This document shows positions 49,701-58,413 of a DNA stretch of 64,000 nucleotides, piece after piece; within the stretch, counting starts at the first letter, position 1, and every line of letters starts with the position of its first letter. The notes beneath the pieces were generated by a model that ran no database searches, was not told the origin of the DNA, and was given only the letters and a program-made list of their open reading frames with translations. The DNA comes from Nemania diffusa (lineage: Eukaryota > Ascomycota > Sordariomycetes > Xylariales > Xylariaceae). The DNA lies in NCBI GenBank assembly GCA_038501195.1, contig JBBPUQ010000006.1:496001-560000 (forward strand), read 5' to 3'. A program made the translations under genes and the position numbers.

Positions 49701-50622
49701 TTGAACCCAGGATTGTGACAAGATTTTCGATGCCGATAACTCGATTTCTCCTGAGGTTTCTAAGAACCCCTGCAGCGTAGAAGTTATCCTCAGTTCTGTA
49801 AAGAATCTCTTGGTCGAGGTCAACAATGCAGTCTTTAAAGACTATTTTGACTTTTCGAGACTTCATCAATTCTAAGGCGGTCCACCCTCTAGTAAACCAT
49901 GACGACATAATAATAGCAGTGCAAGCCAATTTCGGCGATCGATATGGTAAATTTCGAAGAAATCTGTCATGGACCAGTGTTATTTTAGCATACTCATAAG
50001 TGAGTTGCATGGCCCCTAGGGCTTTCCTACGGGCGCGTCTATCTTTGGGAATACATATTGTATCCCACCAGATGCCTTCGCATTGGAACCGTCGGGCAAT
50101 TCCCTGGAAGTAATCATACAGGCAGCGATTGACCTCTTTTTCAGACGACTCCCCGGCACCAGTTCCATCAGACCAGACGTGGGAAATTGCCATGAAGGCC
50201 TGTGTAGATCGAAGTAAACTGCAGCCATCAAAAGACCATGCTGTGAGTCGATCTGAATTTATGGCCTCCAACAACTGGTGCTCTTGGAAAAGCCCTTGAA
50301 GTGGGAAGCAAGCCTTAGATTCTGTGTGGGAGTTTTGTATTACCGGATTTAAACCCCCCTCGTCGTATACATCTGGCTCGTGATACTGCTTTACAGTAGT
50401 AAAGTTGCGGGTTGAAAACTCGCAGTAGTCAAGTGTGCACGCAGTGTGGTCTTCGTGGACTAACGCTACCTCCAAATCGTTTGCAAACTCGGAACAAAAC
50501 TCCTCCAGTAGTTGGAAGAGGATAGATTCCCAACCTGGAAGTCGCGAACTAACCTGCCAGATGCGATTCGGACAGAGGTTGTAGCGCTCCGAGGCATTTC
50601 TGATCGTTTCCCCTGGATCCAT
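46738..50622 (-). CDS. HET-ankyrin protein, 1294 aa, incompatibility-receptor-like
   Basis: A single-exon protein with an HET-type effector domain at about 143-255 (AFMAISHVWSDGTG, GIWWDTICIPKD, SSWFTRGWTALELM). The Trp-Asp-Thr-Ile-Cys-Ile-Pro variant is that of the HET family with long N-terminal extensions. Ankyrin repeats follow in two blocks: about eight diverged repeats at 545-800 and about eleven at 890-1275. In the second block the units are very alike (YTPLGLAAKMGHEAVVELLL, DTPLGLAAQMGHREVVELLL). There is no NACHT or NB-ARC domain between effector and repeats, unlike the STAND receptors HET-D/E. By analogy the HET domain kills or arrests the cell and the ankyrins sense a partner. The frame is intact over 3.9 kb. 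It diverges from nothing close by; the SDR gene lies downstream on the same strand. Confidence 0.9.
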   Translation of the reverse strand: MDPGETIRNASERYNLCPNRIWQVSSRLPGWESILFQLLEEFCSEFANDLEVALVHEDHTACTLDYCEFSTRNFTTVKQYHEPDVYDEGGLNPVIQNSHTESKACFPLQGLFQEHQLLEAINSDRLTAWSFDGCSLLRSTQAFMAISHVWSDGTGAGESSEKEVNRCLYDYFQGIARRFQCEGIWWDTICIPKDRRARRKALGAMQLTYEYAKITLVHDRFLRNLPYRSPKLACTAIIMSSWFTRGWTALELMKSRKVKIVFKDCIVDLDQEILYRTEDNFYAAGVLRNLRRNRVIGIENLVTILGSRYTSWAKDQATIAGLLAGVEIPDDTDIYQRDIYQKILRRENKICHGHLFHQAATMSAGFSWCPTSLLQLPHATGDPELQLNQVGEVIGIWRVFPVEDRHRKRCIQQILHPLTKSRFRALENRNRYLILAVSTEEEISKSVLVELLISNNNGEKTFKCQFKGSLDFHPPLDFQDGKSKVVELTIGDAKNYGQLAANTNAYNEVVRHAVEGKLKSKYESYQTNKFSMLHEPSSLSREFWHNLPLHHSAWVGHLEMVERYSAAWDQRAGLDQLPLHLAAERGNLDIVKILLREGCSALGSRDVNEQIPLHRASWGGSVETVALFIREGSNPNAVDNARNTALHIAVKMGFHTVVRHLIDCEADVTSRERDGLTPLHYAALRGHYRIARLLVDRLIELDLLEDHIDAKSELYGWTPLHCAIDNGNDLVVRMLLQNGAHVNQVDDLAGWTPIHFAAMAGHAKVVKLLLENNARVDTEDKKGWTALHFAAINRQLAIARRLFKGNTSAHVPHSPGEAQQPASTTLIIEAIPRYEAVFRLISRACEFKEGVSTFSPPSFAEPYLAAIDPRNTTIETILGGKEPEVPVYNIGNNEELLNWAVRDGFVEIASLILHSGANPNAPGSDGIVPLVWAAESKQIALFRWLIQRGARIEAQESYGDRPLQQAAKTGKEVAVEVLIEEGADLTARNDRGETALISAVQAGHEDIVGFFLGQGAGVDVGDNAHHTPLVWAAKKGHEAVVKLLLDYNASTESIGWKGHTPLGQAARMGHEAVVRLLLNKRADIKSTNNDGYTPLGLAAQMGHKEVVELLLNHGANIEMSNWGKDTPLGLAAQMGHREVVELLLDHGAETEVNDWEGYTPLGLAAKMGHEAVVELLLNHGANTEVRDWKGYTPLGQAARMGDRAVVKLLLDKGAYIDSKNDNGHTPLWEAVVNKREAVTQLLLNRNADIEAEVDGRTIEQWARRFEWHGLVQLIADRPQNREIVLPVRNHGEPI
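46890..47570 (-). repeat. Near-uniform 99-bp coding repeats in the ankyrin domain
   Basis: About seven consecutive 99-bp units encode 33-residue ankyrin repeats. Words such as GCAGTAACTCTAC and GCTGCTAGCCCAAG recur with few changes. Variation clusters at the turn between repeats, which suggests recent duplication or gene conversion of units. Confidence 0.8.
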
Positions 50623-51401
50623 GACTAGCGTAGTTAGAAGAGGAATAAGAATAACAATAGTAATATCAAATCTTTATTATTGAGTAAATATTTCGCTTTA
50701 AAGTAATAGATGTTATGTCTGAGTAAATTTCAGGCTAGCTAGGCCACAACATGTAGGCTTCAACAAATTTGTGGCGGAGTTCTCCAGCCCGCGCACCATA
50801 GCCCCTATATTTACGACCAATCAAGATGGCTTCGGGTGGGTAAGTTGCCTAGGTTGCGCTGGCCGTTATAGGCCGCCAGTTGTCCCAGGAATGCTAGCCT
50901 GAAGGTATTCTTTGAAGTACTCATTACCACGATGATCAAATCAGTCTACGCTACGACATAGAAAATAACTGCCGATAACTTCAAAGATAAAGGAACATGG
51001 AATCTGAATGCTCATGAAGCTGAAAATTAATCTATAGTGTCATTGTATTTGTTATTATCTTCTGACTTAGTTCCTTCGAAAGTTTTATACTTGCTAGCCT
51101 GCCGTTCTGAACAAAACCATCGAAAATACTTTTATTTTCTTGACTCTAGTTTTTGACTGCCGGGACTGTTGCATATATGGACTAAGCAGCACAGTTTAAT
51201 TATCGTAGGACCAAGGGCAACTCAGGTTACGACAAAATGAACACGGTTTAATGTATGCATGCTTGATAATTGATAGTTGATAAACTGTGTTTATAACACA
51301 AGACTAAAAGACTTCCACGCTCAGTTAAATGCTCAGCGATAGAACTTGGACTTGGACTAGCCACGGTGTCACGGACCTCGCATTCGAGGCAAAATACTCT
51401 A
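50623..51401. other. Intergenic
   Basis: Promoter side of the HET-ankyrin gene. No other gene seen. Confidence 0.5.
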
Positions 51402-52413
51402 AGATAACCACCCCCCTCGCGGGCCACACCCTCGCGGGCCACCTATACTGTGCGATTTTACATACAAATTGAAATATAGGCTAGTGGGCCTATAAAATCG
51501 GGGAAATTTCGGAAAATTAAGCCACTAGCGCCAGAAATTATAAAAAAATATAAATAATACTAAAAGATTTTTTTCTATTTTTGTACTAGCTTAATTAATT
51601 TTTAAAGATTTATATTTAATTTTTAAAAATAGCCGATAACATTATTATATATAATTTACTAGTAAAACTGTTAACACTGTGTAAAAAACGAGAGACCTAC
51701 CAAGTTTATCGATTTTTAAAAGTGGGTATAAGTGGGGTAATAAAATTAAAAAAAATATTAGTATTTAAAAAATTACGTAATATTTTATAAATTAAAGAAA
51801 TATTAATTTTGCAATTTTTATTTGCTTAGTTATTATAAATAATATAAATTATATATATATATTTTATATTTAAAATTTCACATATAAAACATACAGTCTA
51901 TAGTTACACTGTATAATTTGGTGTAAAAATTAATATAAATTTATTTAAAATTATTTAAAAATTATAAAGCTTTTAATTAATAAAAATTTGAATAAAAATA
52001 GTAAAAATAATAAATAACTATTTTATAAAATATTATGTAATTTTTTAAATATTAGTATTTTTTTCAATTTTATAGTCCCACTTATATCCACTTTTAAAAA
52101 TCGGTAAACTTGGTAAGCTTCTCGTTTTTTGCACAGTGTGCAACAATTTTACTAGTAATTTACATATAATAATATTATTAACTATTTTTCAAAATTAAAT
52201 ATAAATTGTTAAAAAATCAATTAAGCTAGTATAAAAATAGCAAAAAATATATGTTATTATTTTGATTTTTTTATAATTTCTAACACTAGTGCCTTAATTT
52301 CCCGATTTTTCTCCGATTTATAAACCCTACTAGCGCATATTTTAGTTTATATGTAAAACCCGTACAGTGCAGGTGGCCCGCGAGGGTGTGGCCCGCGAGG
52401 GGGGTGGTTATCT
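51402..52413. mobile_element. 1-kb transposon with very long inverted repeats and TA target duplication
   Basis: The two ends are inverted copies (AGATAACCACCCCCC and its complement), and the similarity extends inward for about 400 bp on each side, leaving a centre of under 200 bp. A TA dinucleotide flanks both ends (51400-51401 and 52414-52415), the target duplication of Tc1/mariner/Fot1-class elements. Just inside each end, CTCGCGGGCCAC occurs twice in tandem. The outer 50 bp are GC-rich; the rest is AT-rich, as if RIP-mutated. No transposase frame survives or would fit, so it is a non-autonomous foldback or MITE-type element. Confidence 0.85.
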
Positions 52414-52691
52414 TATTATATTTGTAGCCTACTCCAGACATGGGGGTGCTTTATAGTCACAGAATCACGGCTTGATCTTGAGAGCAAATAGTCTGCTAGA
52501 AACTTCGATATCTTGTCGTATCTTTTATACATTGCTATCTCAGAACCGCTGATCATAAACAAATTCCATAAACTCGATCGTGGCCAAGTAACGACCTTGA
52601 CCACCTGTCGTGAACTGCCATCAAATCATTTCATTACGCCCTCTTCTAAATATTTCTGTCCCAAGTTCCAGTCTCTAAGGCAGCATGTAGG

Positions 52692-53792
52692 TCACAGCTC
52701 GAAGAAGCTGACAGCTTCTAGGAGCACGCTCTCTACCTCACCTTCTAGCCCCAACCCATCATAAGCCATAATCAGATTGTGTGACATGAAGTCCGTTGAC
52801 AGAAATTTCACTGGATTATCCTGTATTTGGACCATCTCATCTGCAAACTCCTTGATGGTGTCGAAAAACCCTTCACCTGTACCGGCCTGGATGATCAATG
52901 GAACTCTCGTGCGAAATGGGTGATGTAATGGCGAAATATAAGCAAGCTCTTCCGGGGTAGGTTCGTGTTTTGGGAGATAAGACATGGCACCCCACTGCAG
53001 GAATGGTGCAGTCAAGGAATCGCTAGCCGCATTTCTGCTCACTGCGTACTCCGCATCAGCATGAGGCGTGACGTGCACCCAAGGGGACCAGACTATTGCG
53101 CCTCTAGGTAATGGCAGTTTCGGTGAGGCCTCCAAGTATCTAAGCAAAGCAATTACTAAATTCCCCGCGGCAGAGTCTCCAGACAAGATGACGTTACCCG
53201 GCTTGATTCCTAAGGATAAGATGTAGGTGTAAAAGGTAACGAGATCCTGTAGAGCAGCGGGGAACCGAGTCGTCTCGTCGACGGAAAGCCGATATTGTGC
53301 GAAAAATGTTCGGCTTCTGAGGTACTTGGACATAGCCTTCGAAACAGGCTTTCCGTACATTTCTTGCCCAAATGCCAGAACGAATCCACCACCGGGGAAA
53401 TATAGCACGACTTTCTCCTCGCTCGACGACCCTATTGGGATTGGAGCCGGATACCACAAACCGCCGACGGGGGCTGGCTGGGCTACATTGGGCGATAAGC
53501 TACCGGAGTATGTGTCCGCATCTGTCGGCTCTGCGAGAGCGTATCGGTCCTTGGTTTTCTTGTGATCTGAATCAACAATTGACATTCCTGTTGATCGAGT
53601 CGCGGTACAATAAACGAGGAGCTGTCTGACGAGGGCGTTGATGACGCATTGTTTCAAGCTCCATTCTGGGAATGGGCGAGTTGACTTCGGCGCATAGCGA
53701 ATCAGAAGAAAAGGTAAAATGACAAGAGTCCTAAGAATATGAAGGGTGATGAAAACTCCCTTCAATGGTTGGTTCGACCAAATGGGAGCCAT
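52692..53792 (-). CDS. Alpha/beta-hydrolase (HSL-type esterase/lipase)
   Basis: A single-exon 366-residue hydrolase of the hormone-sensitive-lipase fold; the natural substrate is unknown. A hydrophobic segment at 13-33 may anchor it in a membrane. The oxyanion-hole motif reads FPGGGF at 132-137, where His-Gly-Gly-Gly is usual. The nucleophile motif is GDSAAG at 205-210 with Ser207, and SPW follows at 236-238. The acid is probably in GEGFFD (about 307-311) and the catalytic His is H338 in SHN. All triad positions are present, so it is likely active. It resembles secondary-metabolism esterases of fungi, but no cluster genes are adjacent; its neighbours are transposon remnants. Confidence 0.87.
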   Translation of the reverse strand: MAPIWSNQPLKGVFITLHILRTLVILPFLLIRYAPKSTRPFPEWSLKQCVINALVRQLLVYCTATRSTGMSIVDSDHKKTKDRYALAEPTDADTYSGSLSPNVAQPAPVGGLWYPAPIPIGSSSEEKVVLYFPGGGFVLAFGQEMYGKPVSKAMSKYLRSRTFFAQYRLSVDETTRFPAALQDLVTFYTYILSLGIKPGNVILSGDSAAGNLVIALLRYLEASPKLPLPRGAIVWSPWVHVTPHADAEYAVSRNAASDSLTAPFLQWGAMSYLPKHEPTPEELAYISPLHHPFRTRVPLIIQAGTGEGFFDTIKEFADEMVQIQDNPVKFLSTDFMSHNLIMAYDGLGLEGEVESVLLEAVSFFEL

Positions 53793-54252
53793 CCGTCCAA
53801 AGTGGTGGTCTTAGAAAGAGGCTAGAGTGTGTTTATTGAACAAAGAAGCTAGAAGAAAACAACCGAAACGTTGTTGCTTAGCAGCACATAGTAGAATCGA
53901 GTGAGATTGCTTTACCCATGCAGAGTAAAGGCTTGGAAAGAATCGTGAATGAAGGTGCTTATGTTAGAACAGTCAGCAGCTACACGTCCGAGTACGGTGG
54001 CTTCATGTCCAAAGTGGAAACCGGCTCGGCTCGGCCTACTTCTGTAAATCTCACCAATAGACTCGCCCCGCGAGTCTATTAGATAGAGACTCTAGACAGG
54101 TAGAGCTCAATACACTACTTACAGAGATCCCTACCCTCGCACAGGTGGCCGAGAGGTCCAGCCACGTGCCAGCCGGAACCCCGAGGAAACTCCCGAAGAA
54201 ATGGTTCTGTTGGCATTGTGCATTAGTGTGGTGTTAGTCATGCATCGGTAGA
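53793..54252. other. Intergenic, esterase promoter side
   Basis: No gene seen. The right end abuts the solo LTR. Confidence 0.5.
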
Positions 54253-54429
54253 TGTTAGAAATAAGCCTTCTAGATTGATCAGATTGATTGGTGTATTATT
54301 GTTGTTGTTGTGTGTCACTGCTGTTCGAAGAGATTTTTCTCTAGCATACAAAATGGGTAGGGACCCCCTCCTGGTTAGATCCTTGGGGGTCAAATTACAG
54401 GGCCTAATTTACCCCCTATATTTCTAACA
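54253..54429. mobile_element. Solo LTR, 177 bp, with 5-bp target duplication
   Basis: The ends are TGTTAGAAATA and TATTTCTAACA, an 11-bp inverted pair starting TG and ending CA. The same five bases, GTAGA, lie immediately left (54248-54252) and right (54430-54434). This is the footprint of an LTR retrotransposon, probably Copia-type by its short LTR and TGTTAGAA end, after loss of the body by LTR-LTR recombination. It is not AT-converted. Confidence 0.88.
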
Positions 54430-55054
54430 GTAGAAGTAGGCTGCCGGCGGCGGGGTAAATACCCCTGTACATAAGGAGGCGACATGCATCTTTGATTTTG
54501 ATCATAAATTTGATTAATTATTTTTAATGAGGTAAAAGTATAGTTAATATTATACATAAAGCGTATAACGCTGTAAATAATTGAAAATTCAACAAAAAAG
54601 AGCTGTTAACATAGGTAAGTCGGTAGGTATGTCGTCAGGAAATAGGTCAGAAAGTAGGTGGCTAAGTGGGTGGTTTAGCAAGTGGGTGAGTAGAAAAAAG
54701 TTCTCAACTTGGCTTACTTATAAAAAAAAAAAAGTTGTAAAGTAAAAGAAAATTTTAAAAAGTTTCAAATAATAATAATAAATTATTGTTTTCTTTTTTA
54801 ATTACTTTATATTAATTGCTTTGTTCATGTTTACGCCTGTTTTTTATAGCTATACTAGTCACACTTGTTGGCATGTAGGGTGGTTATACCAGTATTATCC
54901 GACCGTTGAACATCCGGTGCACATTTGGTTTGTTCACACCTTGTTTAGAAAATAACTCTCATATGTATGCCAATTATCACCACAATATATTTGTTCAAGC
55001 TCCTCTTGCCCTAATGTCTTCAGAATACTCTGAATGGAAACCACAAGCGCTAGG
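54430..55054. other. Intergenic
   Basis: AT-rich with runs of GTAGGTA-like words near 54615-54690. No gene seen. Confidence 0.5.
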
Positions 55055-55267
55055 TTAACCCTGACGAGGAACTCGTTCGCGGTACTCTACTTTAGCCTTA
55101 TTTTCCTTAACCAAATGCTGAGCACAGTAATTACGTAGCTCGACATTATGTTTGTTCGTCTGTTTACATTGTAGGATGGATTTTGCATTATATTTATCCT
55201 CGCACTGATGAAATGCACCCTTTGTAGTACAGCCACATGTGTAAAGGTGGTAGTCTTGAGTACACAT
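55055..55267 (-). CDS. Small Cys-rich protein, 70 aa
   Basis: The frame encodes six cysteines (positions 2, 11, 13, 22, 34, 48) in the pattern CxxxYHLYTCGC...FHQC...LQC...NYCAQHL. It resembles small fungal proteins with a tyrosine/cysteine core that I cannot name. There is no signal peptide, so it is not a typical effector; it may bind a metal. It stands alone among transposon traces. A plus-strand frame of 72 residues (55237-55455), also Cys-rich, overlaps its first 31 bp. At most one of them is likely to be a gene in the overlap, and I prefer this one because its residue pattern looks conserved. Confidence 0.45.
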   Translation of the reverse strand: MCTQDYHLYTCGCTTKGAFHQCEDKYNAKSILQCKQTNKHNVELRNYCAQHLVKENKAKVEYRERVPRQG

Positions 55268-56102
55268 GGTGGGTTGAGTGTCCGGTCTTCGTAGCTAGTA
55301 GGGACAATTGCAATAAGTCAAATGGCCAGAATGGTTATGAATGTTTTGACTCACATTGTGGGTGGTCTAATTCTGAAATGTATGAACGTAATACTTTGAG
55401 TTTAAATAATGAGGATTGTAGGAAAGCGTGTATATCAATTGCTGACTGGAAATGAGTAGAGAGAAGAACAAAACGCTCTAGCTTGTCACTTGTTGAAGCA
55501 AGTGATATTTATTATTACTATAATGTGGGCCTCTTATCCAGGCAGGCGTATTTGAATGAGGCTTGACTGCCCACACTAGCGAAAGCAAGGGAGACAGGGG
55601 CATCCAATCGTTGAACTCGCTGCTATTACCACGCAGCCAGGTGTAACCTACTAATATATCAGTTAATACACATCATAAACTTAGGTTTTAATACGTGTAG
55701 GAATTGTGAGCACCTATATATTAAAACAGAGCTGTTGGTAAATAGACTTTCTCCTTTGTACCCAGGCATTGAGAGGGTTTCAGCTCAGCATATACACCTT
55801 TAAGATAGAGAAAAATCATGCCGTTGACGCTCCTCAAGTATTAACTCAGCTCCGGCCCTTCTTAGTTAGGGAAACGACGGGTGGCTGATTTACTAACGCA
55901 CTTTTAGTAACCATCTGGTACGCATTTGTCTCACGCTCGAGAGGTAAATCGTTCCCCAACCCGAAGTGTCGCGTGGACATCCGCGACGACCGCGATCGTC
56001 ATTCGTCGCCACCAAGAATTATGAAAACACGAACCGTCAGCCTTGAAATTTCTTAAAATTACATTAACCTGGGCTACTTGGGTCTTCTCATGACATAGAG
56101 AA
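55268..56102. other. Intergenic
   Basis: Contains the 72-residue plus-strand frame ending at 55455 and otherwise no supported gene. A TGTCACTTGTTGAAGCAAGT word at 55484 looks like an LTR start, but I found no matching end. Confidence 0.45.
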
Positions 56103-57179
56103 ATGTCCTCCTCGCAAGTCCTCTCGGAAGAGCTCATCTCACGGCTCACATGTCGTACGGAACTCGGTCTCGATTTGACGATACCCAACCTCGCTCCAGC
56201 AAAACCCTCTAGTATACAACGTGAATCTCTCCGATTATCACTTGGCTCCCTCGACAAACTTCCTCTAGAGATTATCCTGCTCACTCTAGAATTATTAGAC
56301 TTCCAATCGCTATCTCGACTATCGCGCGTTTCCCTCAGGGGCAAGGATGTCATACAAAATCTTCCGGCATATAGAGAAATGATGCAACATGCGCCGCAGA
56401 CACTCGCCGCACTGGGGAAGACTCGGCTACTGAGCTATCATTCTTCATCTCTACTACGCCAGACCCTTCGGTCCTCCAAGTGTGCTTCTTGTTTTGACTT
56501 TGGAGGGTTTCTGTTCCTGCCCACTTGTGAAAGAGTCTGTTTTGGTTGCCTATACGAGAACCAAGCGCTCTGGATGATGAGGAGGGCTGAGGCTAAGAGG
56601 TGCTTTCGCCTGACGGACAAACAGCTCAGGGAAATACCCACTCTGTACAGCGTCCCTGGCCGCTATATTCAAACTCGGCGCCGCCGGGCTTTACGTCTCG
56701 TCAGCGCCAAACAAGCGAAGCAGCTAGCAATCAAGATACACGGCTCGATCGAGACCTCAGCGGAGTTGAACCCGCCAGATTGTCCAAAAACAATGACCCT
56801 TACAGATTTCTGGAAGTTTAAGCGCTTTATCGAAGCACCCTTAGAACCACCCGGCTGCGATTTGTCCAGAGCGCCGGAAAAGTCGAACTTTGTAGAGGAC
56901 AAATACCGTGGCATGGGGATCATTCGCTTCGCCTATTTAAACCAGGCTGGCGCAGACCACGGCGTTCTGTGCAAAGGCTGTGTGCGTGCCATAGATGATT
57001 ACCACCGCCGGTCAATGCCCGCCCGTGTGCTCTCGGAGCTTGTTCCGCCTGACCGGCGCCCGACCCGGCCGCTGCGTGCTCTCGGGTTTCGATTGCGCTC
57101 ACGGGACCAATTTGTTGACCACATCAAGCATTGCTATGGTGTCAGTCGATTTCTTGCTGAATGGGGAGAGAACGATTGA
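56103..57179 (+). CDS. F-box protein
   Basis: Single exon, 358 residues. The F-box is at about 48-92, with LDKLPLEIILLTLELLDFQSL and SRVSLRGKDVIQN, which would bind Skp1 in an SCF ubiquitin ligase. After it come CASC near 127 and CERVCFGC near 141-148, a possible zinc site, and a basic stretch QTRRRRALRL. The C-terminal part has VLCKGCVRAIDDYHRR and ends HIKHCYGVSRF, again Cys/His-containing. No leucine-rich, WD or kelch repeats are present, so the substrate domain is the Cys-rich region typical of large fungal F-box families. It is intact. Confidence 0.85.
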   Translation: MSSSQVLSEELISRLTCRTELGLDLTIPNLAPAKPSSIQRESLRLSLGSLDKLPLEIILLTLELLDFQSLSRLSRVSLRGKDVIQNLPAYREMMQHAPQTLAALGKTRLLSYHSSSLLRQTLRSSKCASCFDFGGFLFLPTCERVCFGCLYENQALWMMRRAEAKRCFRLTDKQLREIPTLYSVPGRYIQTRRRRALRLVSAKQAKQLAIKIHGSIETSAELNPPDCPKTMTLTDFWKFKRFIEAPLEPPGCDLSRAPEKSNFVEDKYRGMGIIRFAYLNQAGADHGVLCKGCVRAIDDYHRRSMPARVLSELVPPDRRPTRPLRALGFRLRSRDQFVDHIKHCYGVSRFLAEWGEND

Positions 57180-57939
57180 CTAGGAATAATAGAGTACAGA
57201 TGGCTTTAGTTGTCCTAGTAAAGTAATGCAGCCAGGCAAGCCCCCTCAGGCCTTCTACTAACTCGGGCTCGTATTGCTAATTTATTCTACGTTTCATAGA
57301 TAAATAGATTAATTACATCTCCGATTGGATTCGATTCTTTTTATTAAGCTCGTTGTTAAAATATTAAGCTCAATAGACTGTTATCGCGCTAGCATACTCT
57401 ACTTAAGTGCCCTGCTCCACGATGTTTTCTAGACCATCTCTTAGTCGGTGGCTTTATACTGTTGATTCGCTCCTCGGTCATAAATCTATATAAATAAGTA
57501 AGCGGTGAAACCAGCAACAATAGATTAAATATGAATTCAAAATGAAAACTCTAGTATGTGATTGTGATCGTTGTATTAGTAATAATAAAAAAACTAGCAT
57601 CAATAAAAGAGCTACAGAAGATTGTCCCCCTAAGCCTGAAACCCTGATGATAGATGAGATAGAGCGTAGTATCGAGTAATTATGTGTGTTAGTAACCAAC
57701 ATATAGATCAACTTATTTAACACTTAATTCCAGCAATTAAGTTCCCCTAATATCTGCTATGAAGGATTGAACTGGGTGTCGTCCAGTCTTGACGGTGTCT
57801 CTAACTCCATAACAGCTTCAGCAGCTTTATATAAGCTTCCCAGAGGCCGAGCATGTCCATCCTCCAAGAAATTGACATGCACCAAGCTAACCTCTTCGGT
57901 CTCAAAGTCTAGCCTGCTTGTCCTGCCCTCTTGTCGGTT
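57180..57939. other. Intergenic with a 45-residue Cys frame
   Basis: A plus-strand frame at 57542-57679 encodes 45 residues beginning with a CDCDRC cluster. It is too short to judge and may be a fragment. Otherwise nothing is seen. Confidence 0.35.
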
Positions 57940-58224
57940 CTAGTCACTCCCTGAAGTGGTGGAATGGTTTGTATCTAATGGCGATCTTCTTTCCGGCGGG
58001 CCAGCATTGTCCTTGCCATCTTCACTACTATATTCAGCAACGGAAAATCGATGTGGCACAGAGATAATAATTTCCTCTAGGTCCGCATTGTCCGTGTCGC
58101 TTCTCGCTAGTTGATCGACTACCAGGCCATTTACTTCCTCTAATAGAGGTCTATTAATATCAGCGGCTAAGATATTAATTTCGTCCATTCGGCGATTTTC
58201 ACTGTCGCGGTAGACGATGGCCAC
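57940..58224 (-). CDS. Possible acidic protein, 94 aa
   Basis: The frame encodes an Asp/Glu-rich, hydrophilic protein without signal peptide, membrane segment or known motif. It diverges from the decayed gene at 58414. It could be an exon of a larger gene; no partner exon was identified. Low confidence. Confidence 0.25.
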   Translation of the reverse strand: MAIVYRDSENRRMDEINILAADINRPLLEEVNGLVVDQLARSDTDNADLEEIIISVPHRFSVAEYSSEDGKDNAGPPERRSPLDTNHSTTSGSD

Positions 58225-58413
58225 AGAGCCCTAAAAAAAATACAACTACAAAACTGCTACATTTCCCTTCGCTGAAGTCCCCTTCTACTGTCCATATGAC
58301 CAATTTCTTTTGGCCAAGAAGCCTCACTAACGAAGAAAAGTCTGCTCAAAGAAAGGACACAGTTCGTTTTAACAAATGTTCAACTTAGTAGCTTCGGAGC
58401 AAGTGCTGTAGAA

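Noticed and set aside
55484..55640. LTR-like start TGTCACTTGTTG
   Set aside because: No matching terminus and no target duplication found.
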